Assembly: GCF_002088935.1 (NCBI RefSeq)
Contig: NZ_NCSS01000006.1
Coordinates: 1-64,000 of the forward strand
From: Henriciella litoralis
GTDB taxonomy: Bacteria > Pseudomonadota > Alphaproteobacteria > Caulobacterales > Hyphomonadaceae
Reading direction: 5' to 3'
Length of the DNA: 64,000 nucleotides
The translations under genes were made by a program, and so were the position numbers. Below are positions 35,832 through 43,813 of the stretch, in pieces (the stretch's first letter is position 1; each line of letters begins with the position of its first letter). The notes under the pieces were generated by a model. That model searched no databases and was not told the DNA's origin. It saw only the letters and a list, made by a program, of their open reading frames with translations.

Positions 35832-36947
35832 TCAAGCGGCAAATTCAACCGCTGGCGTTCCAATTCGTTCGGCAATTATCTTGAACAAAAAATGCGAGAA
35901 TGGCGGAGGAACACTGTTCCCAATCATCCGATGGCTATGCCACTTGGTCGGATGAAAGCTAAACCAATCAGGAAAACCTTGGATCCTGGCGGCTTCTCGC
36001 ACAGTGATGACTCTTGGTTGGTCTGGGTGTATCGGTCGAGCGGATTGAAAAGAACCTTTGTCGGCGCCTGTTCCCGCACGAAGTACATTCGCCGGCTTGT
36101 TCCAAGCAAGTCTCTTAAATCGGCTTACTGATTCCTTCTCTCCTTGCTTGGTGTTTGAAAACCTTGAGACTACCAGACTAGAGTGGCGAGTACTCGAGAA
36201 ACCGCTTACTAGGCCTATCTTCTGTCGTTCGACAAAGCTTCTGTCGCCCAATCCGCTCGGGGCGCGAGACCGAAGTGATTGAGCGTAAGAACTGATTTCA
36301 GAATTTTCAGCATAAGACTGCCAGTCGGACTCGTTGGAAGGTTCGCCCAAATCGTATATGGCGTCTTTAGTCGTATGAGGAGCTGAAGCGGCGGCAGCAA
36401 TCAGAACGTGCGTGTCTAACGGGTTCATGTATTCCGATTTGTAACCGATTATGATAATTCTTTTGCGATCAGTCGCTGCACCGTAGTTAGATGCATTAAG
36501 GGTGATTGGGCCGACTATAGAGTACGCATCCGCCACTAGGTTTAGGCCGGTGTCGAGAAAATGCCGGGAGTTTGGCAAAAGCAGCCCAGGAACATTTTCC
36601 ATGACAAAAAACTTCGGCTGGAGTTCCTGCACCACTTCGAAATATTTGATCAGCAGACTGTTCCGAGGGTCAGAATTGTCGCGCTTTCCAATAGAACTGA
36701 AGCCCTGACATGGGGGGCCTCCGATCACTCCGATTGGGCCTTCCTTGCCGAAGAAATGCCGGAAGTCTCTAGGTGATATGCTTGCAAGGTCGCCTGTAAG
36801 GACGTTAGTTCTGGGGAAATTGGCTCTATAAGCAGACGAAAGTGTGCTATCTACGTCGATGGCCACGTGTGAGGCGAAGCCCGCATAATGCGCGCCCAAT
36901 GAGAGTCCGCCGCATCCGCAGAAAAGGTCTAATATTTTTCCAGTCAC
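35832..36947 (-). CDS. DNA (cytosine-5) methyltransferase
   Basis: About 371 residues starting at GTG 36947 (AAGGG 8 nt before); a longer frame to 37070 would overlap the upstream gene by 104 bp. All key m5C motifs are present: I DLFCGCGGLSLG (7-18), IV GGPPCQGFSS with catalytic Cys80, VI MENVPG (116-121), VIII region around AATDRKRI, IX/X VREAARIQGFPDWF and GNSVPPP. It resembles Dcm-type orphan or type II methyltransferases; the target sequence is unknown because it is set by the variable region. No restriction enzyme gene is adjacent. It is the last gene of the three-gene island operon. Confidence 0.93.
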   Translation of the reverse strand: MTGKILDLFCGCGGLSLGAHYAGFASHVAIDVDSTLSSAYRANFPRTNVLTGDLASISPRDFRHFFGKEGPIGVIGGPPCQGFSSIGKRDNSDPRNSLLIKYFEVVQELQPKFFVMENVPGLLLPNSRHFLDTGLNLVADAYSIVGPITLNASNYGAATDRKRIIIIGYKSEYMNPLDTHVLIAAAASAPHTTKDAIYDLGEPSNESDWQSYAENSEISSYAQSLRSRAPSGLGDRSFVERQKIGLVSGFSSTRHSSLVVSRFSNTKQGEKESVSRFKRLAWNKPANVLRAGTGADKGSFQSARPIHPDQPRVITVREAARIQGFPDWFSFHPTKWHSHRMIGNSVPPPFSHFLFKIIAERIGTPAVEFAA

Positions 36948-36966
36948 TGTCGGGACCCTTCTAAGC

Positions 36967-37941
36967 CTACATCGAGATTTCCGCGTAAGCTGGGTAGTAC
37001 CTATAAAATCTTTGGAACGCTTCAATCTGTTCGTCGGAAAGGTCAAACCCCAAGCGCTGAACAGCGGCACGCGTCAATTTTCTCGTTCGTGGCAAAGTCG
37101 ACTGGAGGACTGCTGTTTCGCGCAGTGTCAAAATTGGAGTTACTATCGGGTTGGATATCAAGCCAGGCCAGCGCTTGCTTTTCACTTTTTGTTCAAAGGA
37201 TTGCCGTTTTTCCTTCGACGGAAGGACGCCACCAAACGTAGTCATCCAGGGCCCGTCGCTATATCTGGCGGAGAATGCAGGTATGAATCCACCCGGCCGG
37301 GAAACCTTGATCGCAGCTGAAGACATGTATTTCAGAGCAAGATCGGCAATAGTACTGGACATGGCAACAGATTTTACATCGGATTTGTTTAAATCTGACG
37401 GGACTACATCACCAAATGTAAATTTCAGAGTTTTGATTGCGTCCGCAGGTTTGTGGTAGCTTCTACTGTCAGCATTTACGGTGCACAAGATCAGGGAGTT
37501 TGAGGGCGCATTCTCTGTTAGCAGCTGCAAGTCCTCAATCATCGTCTCGCCGATAATACCATCATAATCTAACCAAACTATCCAAGGCAGCTTCGATAAT
37601 TCGGGGTCTCCAGCGAGTTTCTTTAGAATTTCGGTTGATAAGCCATGTTCAACATCAACCGTCTTGAAAGGGCGGTTGAACAGCGCTCTTTTGTAGCCCA
37701 GTTCATCGCTCTCGATGGACGTCATTCTGTTAATGCCAAGCTTTTTATGAGCCGCGCTAAAGTCAGTGAACCAAATCGACCCTAGACCGATATAGAACGG
37801 ATCTTGGATCATCTCTGGGACAAGTTGAGCAATTGCTTCGAAGATGATCGAACGTTGAATGCTTTTGTTGGGTCGAAGACTGTAGTTTATTTTGTTGAAA
37901 GAAGAAGACACGTTAGTCACCGACGAAGTCGTCGTAAGCAT
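36967..37941 (-). CDS. Unknown Rossmann-like (possible SAM-dependent) protein of the island operon
   Basis: A 324-residue protein with no firm family. After SLRPNKSIQRSIIFEA it has YIGLGSIWFTDFS (50-62), then IESD at 76-79, and WLDYDGIIG at 123-131. Glycine loop, acidic end of the second strand and a late D-rich strand fit a methyltransferase-like Rossmann fold, so it may modify a base or protein; no catalytic residues can be named. The C-terminal part includes PWMTTFGGVLPS and FRETA-like TLRETAVLQ. It overlaps the ATPase gene by 29 bp and precedes the cytosine methyltransferase by 19 bp, so all three are co-expressed. GTG at residue 8 is an alternative start. Confidence 0.7.
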   Translation of the reverse strand: MLTTTSSVTNVSSSFNKINYSLRPNKSIQRSIIFEAIAQLVPEMIQDPFYIGLGSIWFTDFSAAHKKLGINRMTSIESDELGYKRALFNRPFKTVDVEHGLSTEILKKLAGDPELSKLPWIVWLDYDGIIGETMIEDLQLLTENAPSNSLILCTVNADSRSYHKPADAIKTLKFTFGDVVPSDLNKSDVKSVAMSSTIADLALKYMSSAAIKVSRPGGFIPAFSARYSDGPWMTTFGGVLPSKEKRQSFEQKVKSKRWPGLISNPIVTPILTLRETAVLQSTLPRTRKLTRAAVQRLGFDLSDEQIEAFQRFYRYYPAYAEISM

Positions 37942-39271
37942 ATGAGAAAGACGTTAGCCCAACGTCTTTTAGCGACATATTTGGATCACCGAATTCAGCT
38001 GCAAGCTTGCGATATTTTTTTGTGGGCACACTGTAGGCAATATTAGACATTCGAACCGTTTTTTTATCTGCGGAAAGCTCGGGGAGCTCTACACGTGGCT
38101 GTCTTTGAATTGCAAAAACCTCCACAGACTTAGTGCTCCTCTCGTAACCTCGTGCTGCTTCCATCGCTTGTTTTCTGATATTGGTATAATCGATCCAAGT
38201 ACGAGCTGCTGTTCGCATCTCCGGCAACGACTTCCGAAAGACACTTGATGAATTGTCGATGCTCCTCTTGGTAGTTGTCAGCGGAAGCAGCTCTGCTTGT
38301 TGTGCGGAGAAAATAACAAAACCCATAAATCCAGAATATTGGCGATGCCATTTCGGATATCCGGATGTGCCCCAACCTGACAGTGAAGTTTTGTCCGCAG
38401 CCAATACTATCCTGCCGTTGCAGACGACATACCAACCCGACCGCGATTCCTCGCCCTCAGATTCCGACGGACCAACGTCCTCGGGCGGTGAGGCTATCAT
38501 CCCTGCAATAATTTCAACAAATACTTCTCCACCTTGTTCTTTGTAGGTGTGAGATTGGCGCATTGGACTGAAATCTTCGCTTTGCCGGAACTCAATCCGC
38601 CACGGCTCCAACTTTTTGCCATTTATGATGATCTGCAATCCGCGATGAAGATGTAGACTATAGTCGCGAGCAATAGTCTTTCTGAGTTGCTCGAGAAAGG
38701 CCGGGTCGGCGAACTCGGCTTCGGCTGCTGAAGTGAATTCTTTTACTTCAATTCGGACACCTGGCTCGGGCAGATTATCAGCCTCGAATATATCAAAGTC
38801 CCAAGGCGAATGTTCAGGTTGCCTCAGCCATTTGGTAACATTGATCGGCACTTCGAAGGAGTCCACATCTCCGTTCTCAATTGTCGTGCTTCTTATCGAA
38901 ATTTTTCGACCGAGTTTAAATACTGCGCGTTTCATCCCTATGCCATAAACACCAATGTTATAGCCATCTTGGGGATCATCATCTCTACGTCCGAATGTGA
39001 AAGCATAGCTTTCAGCGTCTTCGAGAGTAATGCCGCCACAGTTGTCACTGATCGTAAAGCTGTCAGTATTGATCGATATGTTTATCGTGAAATGATCCAG
39101 CCTAGTTTGGTTGTCTAGGGTCAGCGGGCCACCATCCACGCATGCCCAGGCACCATCGACGCTATTGTCTACAAGATCCAGGATACAGTCTTCGAGCGTA
39201 ATATCGCGCGTGATCATCCGAACAAAAAAGGCTTTCGTCGGATTTGCGTTCGCAGCGCCTCGTTTTGACAT
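37913..39271 (-). CDS. GHKL-type ATPase of the island operon
   Basis: A 452-residue protein, first gene of the island operon, with a strong ribosome binding site (GGGGAGGTGA) before ATG 39271. The Hsp90/MutL/MORC-like nucleotide pocket is at the N-terminus: N-box ILDLVDNSVDGA (30-41), G1 SDNCGGI (75-81) and G2 GVYGIGMK (107-114). A transducer-like beta region follows, then a C-terminal part without a known domain. ATP-dependent dimer closure is a family property. Phage-defence operons often pair such an ATPase with a DNA-modifying or cutting partner; here the partner would be the Rossmann-like protein and cytosine methyltransferase (inference). Confidence 0.85.
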   Translation of the reverse strand: MSKRGAANANPTKAFFVRMITRDITLEDCILDLVDNSVDGAWACVDGGPLTLDNQTRLDHFTINISINTDSFTISDNCGGITLEDAESYAFTFGRRDDDPQDGYNIGVYGIGMKRAVFKLGRKISIRSTTIENGDVDSFEVPINVTKWLRQPEHSPWDFDIFEADNLPEPGVRIEVKEFTSAAEAEFADPAFLEQLRKTIARDYSLHLHRGLQIIINGKKLEPWRIEFRQSEDFSPMRQSHTYKEQGGEVFVEIIAGMIASPPEDVGPSESEGEESRSGWYVVCNGRIVLAADKTSLSGWGTSGYPKWHRQYSGFMGFVIFSAQQAELLPLTTTKRSIDNSSSVFRKSLPEMRTAARTWIDYTNIRKQAMEAARGYERSTKSVEVFAIQRQPRVELPELSADKKTVRMSNIAYSVPTKKYRKLAAEFGDPNMSLKDVGLTSFSYAYDDFVGD

Positions 39272-39460
39272 CAGTCACCTCCCCAATAGATTCTGAGACA
39301 CTAAACCATAAATGGGATTGGCACTATCTTGATTTTAGAAGGCCGGTTTGGGTCTGATTTTTGTAGCTTTGGATACGAAATAAGAAATCAATCGATGGGT
39401 TTTGAGTAGGACCGCATTAGGTCAAACAAAACAACGTGGTTTGAAAGAAATCCACCCCCG
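39272..39460 (-). promoter_or_regulatory. Upstream region of the island operon
   Basis: A 189-bp AT-rich region between the ATPase gene and the divergently oriented end of the enoyl-CoA hydratase gene (which runs the same way and would read into it). The ribosome binding site of the ATPase gene is at its left end. No clear -35/-10 pair, operator or att-like repeat was identified. Confidence 0.3.
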
Positions 39461-40306
39461 CTACCGCCCCTCAAACGCAGGCGCGCGTTTCTCCACGAAA
39501 CTTGCAACGCCTTCCTTGAAGTCGAAGCTGGCGAAGCTGTTTTCCATTTCGGTGTCGGCGATGGCGAGGGACTGGGCGAAGGTCTGGGCGTAGGTTTCGC
39601 GGATCTGGCGCTTCATGATGGCGAGCGAGCGGGGCGAGACCTGGGTCGCGAGGTGGCTGGCGAGCCCTGTTACATGGTCCATCAGCTCAGCGCCCGGTAG
39701 CGCGCGGTTGACGAGGCCGAGCCTCGCCGCCTCGTCGCCCTTGAAGACGCGGGCGGTGAACAGAAGGTCGAGCGCGTGGGCCTCTCCGATGAGGCGCGGC
39801 AGGAGCCAGGCGATGCCATGCTCTGCGATCAGGCCGCGCTGAGCAAAAGCGGTGGTGAATTTCGCGTCCTCGGCAGCAAAGCGCATATCGGCATAGAGCG
39901 CGAAGATGAGGCCGATGCCGGCGCAGGGGCCGTTGATCGCGGCGATAATGGGCTTTGGGCAGGCATACATATAGCCAAAGCGGCCGGGATAGAGGGCGTC
40001 GATGCTGCGCCCCGTGCTGTCTGTGGCGGGGGCGGGCGTAGGCCCCGTCTCGGCCGGGGCGGTGCTCGCCTGGCCTGTATTGCTCGTCTGCTGGAGGCCC
40101 GACATGTCGGCGCCTGCGCAGAAGCCGCGGCCAGCGCCGGTGATGACGATGACGCGCACGGCGTCGTCGCTGCCGGCCCTGGTGATCGCGTCCTCGACCT
40201 CTGAATGCATCTGGCCGGTCCAGGCGTTGAGCCGGTCTGGCCGGTTCAGCGTGATGGTGAGGACGGCGTCTTTTGTGGCGGTCTCGATCTGTTCATAGGC
40301 TGGCAT
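39461..40306 (-). CDS. Enoyl-CoA hydratase/isomerase family protein
   Basis: About 281 residues from ATG 40306, which follows GGAGGAG at 5 nt; a longer Arg-rich frame to 40483 is not supported. Crotonase core: RPDRLNAWTGQMHSEV, oxyanion-forming GFCAGADMSG and NGPCAGIGLIFALYADMRFA, then FAQRGLIAEHGIAWLLP with a Glu at the usual catalytic place. A Pro/Ala/Thr-rich insert (about residues 83-112, TGQASTAPAETGPTPAPATD) interrupts the region after the first oxyanion loop. The fatty acyl substrate is unknown. It borders the island on the right side. Confidence 0.9.
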   Translation of the reverse strand: MPAYEQIETATKDAVLTITLNRPDRLNAWTGQMHSEVEDAITRAGSDDAVRVIVITGAGRGFCAGADMSGLQQTSNTGQASTAPAETGPTPAPATDSTGRSIDALYPGRFGYMYACPKPIIAAINGPCAGIGLIFALYADMRFAAEDAKFTTAFAQRGLIAEHGIAWLLPRLIGEAHALDLLFTARVFKGDEAARLGLVNRALPGAELMDHVTGLASHLATQVSPRSLAIMKRQIRETYAQTFAQSLAIADTEMENSFASFDFKEGVASFVEKRAPAFEGR

Positions 40307-40481
40307 GGGGGCTCCTCCGGGGGTGTTTTGGTTTTGTTGGCGTGAGTGTAGGGGCAATCGCCGTGTTGCCGAAGGGCGCGGGCGCCTTGACGTTGCGCGA
40401 GGGCGGGGCGTGCTTGCCGCAGCCGATGTGCGCGGTAATCTGCCGCCTGCATGAGAGGCGATGTGTAGAGGAGGGCGCGGC

Positions 40482-41186
40482 ATGGCAGGTGAGCGCGATA
40501 AGGATGTGCTTCTGGAAGAGTATGGCCATATGTGGCGCTACTATAACCAGATCCACGATAACAATCAGAAACTATACGATAATTTCTTCCGGGCGGTATC
40601 TGTCTTTGGCGCGGTCGTGGCGATCTCGGCGGCGGTGCTGAATGTTGAGACGATCGATATTGATGTGCCGTTCCAGATGTTGCTCGTCAGCGTGGCAGCG
40701 ATCGGGATTCTGGGGCTTGGCTTTGTCGGCCACAATTCGATCCTGACCTTCTCGCGCGATGTCGGCAACAGCCAGATCTACCTCGTCAACATGACGCGCA
40801 TCCGGACGTATCTGTATGAGTCGACGCCGGAGATTGTCGCGGCGGAGTTGCCACGGATCGATGATTTGCGGCGGCCGAAAGTGGAGACCGGGCGGACGAC
40901 CGTGTCGGATGCGCGCATCCTGATCTTTGTGGCGCTGAACGCGCTGGTCTTTGCGGTCGGGCTGTTCGTGCTGCTCTATTCGGCCTCATATGGGGTTATG
41001 CTGGTGCTGGGCGGCGAAGCGGCGGACATGCAGCTTGTCGGGATGGTGTCGATTGGCGCGCTTGTGGTGACGGCGCTGCTGGTGCCGGTGATCTATCTTA
41101 TTGAGCGCCGGGCAGCGTTTTCGGCGCGCGACAGCTATTTCCAGCAGCGCATCGGCTCACAGCCGACGATTGAGGCGAAAGAGTAG
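40482..41186 (+). CDS. Hypothetical four-helix inner-membrane protein
   Basis: About 234 residues from ATG 40482 (GGAGGG 8 nt before). The cytosolic N-terminus (LLEEYGHMWRYYNQIHDNNQKLYDNFF) is followed by two membrane segments (VSVFGAVVAISAAVLNV and MLLVSVAAIGILGLGFVG), a soluble loop with conserved-looking acids (ELPRIDDLRRPKVE), and two more membrane segments (ILIFVALNALVFAVGLFVLLY, GMVSIGALVVTALLVPVIYLI). No named family is recognised. It is transcribed away from the enoyl-CoA hydratase gene. Confidence 0.7.
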   Translation: MAGERDKDVLLEEYGHMWRYYNQIHDNNQKLYDNFFRAVSVFGAVVAISAAVLNVETIDIDVPFQMLLVSVAAIGILGLGFVGHNSILTFSRDVGNSQIYLVNMTRIRTYLYESTPEIVAAELPRIDDLRRPKVETGRTTVSDARILIFVALNALVFAVGLFVLLYSASYGVMLVLGGEAADMQLVGMVSIGALVVTALLVPVIYLIERRAAFSARDSYFQQRIGSQPTIEAKE

Positions 41187-41242
41187 GGGCGCGCTTTGGA
41201 GGCGAGTAGGACGGGCGCAGCGTTCATGCTAGATATGAGGCC

Positions 41243-41521
41243 ATGTCCTATGACGTGAATGATGGCGATCTGGTCCTGTGCGTCAATGCGGCGCCCAATC
41301 ATGTGACGGGTGAGCCTGTGCCGCTGGTCGCAGGGGAGACCTACCGCGTGTGGATGGTGATGCCATTCCTCTGCCCCTGCGGGCGCTCTGACGCCTTGCT
41401 GGATGTCGGCGTTGGGTTTGCCTGGTGCCAGACGCGCTTTCGCCTGCTGCCGAAGCCGAAGTCACGCAAGAAGGTGACGCGCAAGGTCTCTGCGCCCACC
41501 GAGCTGGAGCCGGTCGAGTAG
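41243..41521 (+). CDS. Small hypothetical protein
   Basis: A 92-residue soluble protein. The fold begins with DVNDGDLVLCVNAAPNHVTGEPVPL and has a possible metal site FLCPCGRSDALLD and a later Cys in FAWCQTRF, then a basic tail (KPKSRKKVTRK). The VxxGxxYRV pattern resembles small SH3-like or zinc-ribbon proteins in related bacteria, with no function known to me. The start at 41243 has only a weak AGGCC before it. Confidence 0.6.
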   Translation: MSYDVNDGDLVLCVNAAPNHVTGEPVPLVAGETYRVWMVMPFLCPCGRSDALLDVGVGFAWCQTRFRLLPKPKSRKKVTRKVSAPTELEPVE

Positions 41522-41564
41522 GGGCCAGCAACAGCGCTTCTTGCCTGCAGGATGGTCTTGAAGT

Positions 41565-41583
41565 GAGAATGAATTGCATTTAC
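41565..41583 (+). promoter_or_regulatory. Probable Fur box upstream of the siderophore receptor
   Basis: The 19-mer GAGAATGAATTGCATTTAC matches the classical Fur consensus GATAATGATAATCATTATC at 12 positions and has AATG/CATT inverted arms. It is 40 bp upstream of the TonB-dependent receptor. Iron regulation fits the gene content. This is a single visual match. Confidence 0.6.
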
Positions 41584-41622
41584 AGGGCGAGCCTTAGGAT
41601 TGTCTGAAGGGGCTCGTTTGTA

Positions 41623-43794
41623 ATGGCTTTTGGTTTGAGACTGGCGCTGGCTGCCAGCGTTTCGGGTGTGGTGCTTGGTCCGGCCGCGATGGCGCAGGCG
41701 GATGATGAGGCGGAGGCCCGCCTCGATACGGTGATCGTGACCGGCGAGGCGTCACAGGTGGAGCTGACCGAGGAATTTGCGGGCGGACAGGTTGCGCGCG
41801 GCGGACGAGCCGGCCTGCTTGGCAATCTCGATTTTCTCGACGCGCCGTTTTCAGGGACGGCTTACACGTCTGATCTCGTCAGCGCGCAGCAGGCCGATAG
41901 TGTCGGCGACGTGCTGCAGAATGATCCGGTTGTGCGCGTCGCCAAGGGCTTCGGCAACTTCCAGGAAGTCTATGTGATCCGCGGCTTTCCGGTCTATTCC
42001 GATGATGTGACGCTGAACGGTGTGTACGGCATCCTGCCGCGCCAGTTCGTGGCGGCAGAATTGCTGGAACGGGTCGAGGTATTTCGCGGGGCGAATGCTT
42101 TCATCAATGGCGCTGCGCCCGGCGGCAGCGGGGTTGGCGGCTCGATCAACCTTGTGCCGAAGCGTGCACCGGATGGCGGCATCCGGCGGGTGAGCGTTGG
42201 CTATGAGAATGAAGGCCAGGCCTTTGGCGCAGTCGATTTCGGGACACGCTTCGGCGCGTCCGGTGAATGGGGCGTGCGGGTCAATGGCGTCGTGCGCGAC
42301 GGCGAGACCTCGATTGACGGGCAGGACCGCTCACTTCTGGCGACCTCTATCGGCACCGATTATGATGGCGAGCGCTTCCGCTTTACCGCTGATCTTGGCT
42401 ATCAGGACAACCGGATCGACGCGCCGCGCCCGCAGGTTACCCCGCTCGGGGATGTGCCGCGCGAGCCCGATGCCGATGTGAACTACGCCCAGCCCTGGAC
42501 CTATACCGATGAGAAGCAGCTCTTCGGCGTGGTGCGTGGCGAGTACGACATCAGCGATATGGTGACGGTGTGGCTCGGCGCTGGCGCGCGCAATGGCGAA
42601 GAGGCCAATGTGCTGGCCAATCCGAGCGCGGCGGCAGACGGCACGACCAGCGCCTACCGCTTCGACAATACGCGTGAGGACAATGTGGTCTCCGCTGACG
42701 CAGGGCTGCGGGCCGAGTTCCGGACCGGACCGGTCGGTCACAGGCTGGTTGTTTCAGCCTCCAGCCTCTCGTCTGAATCAAAGAATGCCTATGCGTTCTC
42801 GAACTTCGCAGGCTTTGCGGGCGACCTTTACGATCCGTTTGCGGTGACGCCGCCCGTGCCGAACTTCTTTATCGGCGGTGATCTCGATGATCCGTTGGTG
42901 ACCGAAGAGGTGGACAACCAGTCTTTCGCGATTGCCGACACGCTGTCGCTGTTCGATGACCGGCTGCTCGCCACGATCGGCCTTCGCCAGCAGACCATCG
43001 AGACGGCAACCTTTGACTATAACTCCGGCGCGCGCTTGTCTGGCTATGAAGATGACAAGGTGACCCCGGCGCTCGGCCTTGTCTGGAAGGCGACTGAAGC
43101 GGTCTCCATCTATGGCAACTATGCCGAGAGCCTCCAGCCTGGCCAGATTGCGCCCGCAACAAGCGGCGGCACGCCGATCGCCAATGCGGGTGAGGTGCTG
43201 GATCCATTTACGGGCGAGCAGGTCGAGATTGGCGCGAAATATGATGCCGGTAATTTCGGCGCGACCGTGTCTGTGTTCCAGCTGACGCGTCCGAATGCGA
43301 TCGTTGAAAACCAGCGGTTCACGGCCTCTGGCGAGCAGGAGAATACAGGCTTCGAGGTGAGCGTGTTCGGCGAGCCGGTGGAGGGCGTGCGCCTGATTGG
43401 CGGGGCGACCTTTATCGATGCAGAGCTGTCGCGGACCGAGGGCGGCGTCAATGAGGGCAATGAGCCAATCGGCGTTCCGGATGTGCAGGCCAATCTCAAT
43501 GCCGAGTGGGATATTGCCGGTGTGCCGGGCCTCACGCTGGACGGGCGGATCGTGCATACGGGCGAGCAGTTCGTGAACGCTGCCAATACGGTTGAGCTCG
43601 ATGGCTGGACCCGGCTCGATATCGGCGCGCGCTATACGCTGGATGTGGCCGAACGGCCGGTGACGTTGCGCGCACGGATCGAGAATGTCACTGATGAAGC
43701 CTACTGGGCCTCGACGGGCGGTTATCCGGGGGCGAACTATCTGATCCTTGGCAATCCGCGCACGCTGATGCTGTCAGCTTCGGTGGACTTCTAG
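41623..43794 (+). CDS. TonB-dependent siderophore receptor
   Basis: A 723-residue outer-membrane receptor. It has a signal peptide (LALAASVSGVVLGPAAMAQA), then a TonB box-like DTVIVTG, a plug domain (VGDVLQNDPVVRVAKGFGNF, YVIRGFPVYSDDVTLNGVYG, GGSGVGGSINLVPKR) and a 22-strand-type barrel ending in a terminal Phe (LSASVDF). FNQEVY-type and siderophore-family phrases (YGNYAESLQPG, GEQVEIGAKYD, ATVSVFQLTRPNAI) mark the siderophore subfamily. The ligand cannot be predicted. A Fur box lies upstream and a PepSY protein is 20 bp downstream. Confidence 0.93.
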   Translation: MAFGLRLALAASVSGVVLGPAAMAQADDEAEARLDTVIVTGEASQVELTEEFAGGQVARGGRAGLLGNLDFLDAPFSGTAYTSDLVSAQQADSVGDVLQNDPVVRVAKGFGNFQEVYVIRGFPVYSDDVTLNGVYGILPRQFVAAELLERVEVFRGANAFINGAAPGGSGVGGSINLVPKRAPDGGIRRVSVGYENEGQAFGAVDFGTRFGASGEWGVRVNGVVRDGETSIDGQDRSLLATSIGTDYDGERFRFTADLGYQDNRIDAPRPQVTPLGDVPREPDADVNYAQPWTYTDEKQLFGVVRGEYDISDMVTVWLGAGARNGEEANVLANPSAAADGTTSAYRFDNTREDNVVSADAGLRAEFRTGPVGHRLVVSASSLSSESKNAYAFSNFAGFAGDLYDPFAVTPPVPNFFIGGDLDDPLVTEEVDNQSFAIADTLSLFDDRLLATIGLRQQTIETATFDYNSGARLSGYEDDKVTPALGLVWKATEAVSIYGNYAESLQPGQIAPATSGGTPIANAGEVLDPFTGEQVEIGAKYDAGNFGATVSVFQLTRPNAIVENQRFTASGEQENTGFEVSVFGEPVEGVRLIGGATFIDAELSRTEGGVNEGNEPIGVPDVQANLNAEWDIAGVPGLTLDGRIVHTGEQFVNAANTVELDGWTRLDIGARYTLDVAERPVTLRARIENVTDEAYWASTGGYPGANYLILGNPRTLMLSASVDF

Positions 43795-43813
43795 GCAGGA
43801 GACGACAGGCGCG

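Larger units (their letters stand above)
35825..39460. mobile_element. AT-richer genomic island with a three-gene putative defence operon
   Basis: Base and codon use change sharply between the lipoprotein gene and the enoyl-CoA hydratase gene: the three genes inside are clearly AT-richer and less codon-biased than both flanks. All three are on the minus strand with a 29-bp overlap and a 19-bp gap. No integrase, tRNA or obvious direct repeats are at the borders, so the boundaries are approximate and the mode of insertion is unknown. Confidence 0.65.

Noticed and set aside
35825..39460. Integrase, tRNA or direct repeats bounding the AT-rich island
   Set aside because: Both borders were read and none was found; the island call rests on composition and gene content only.
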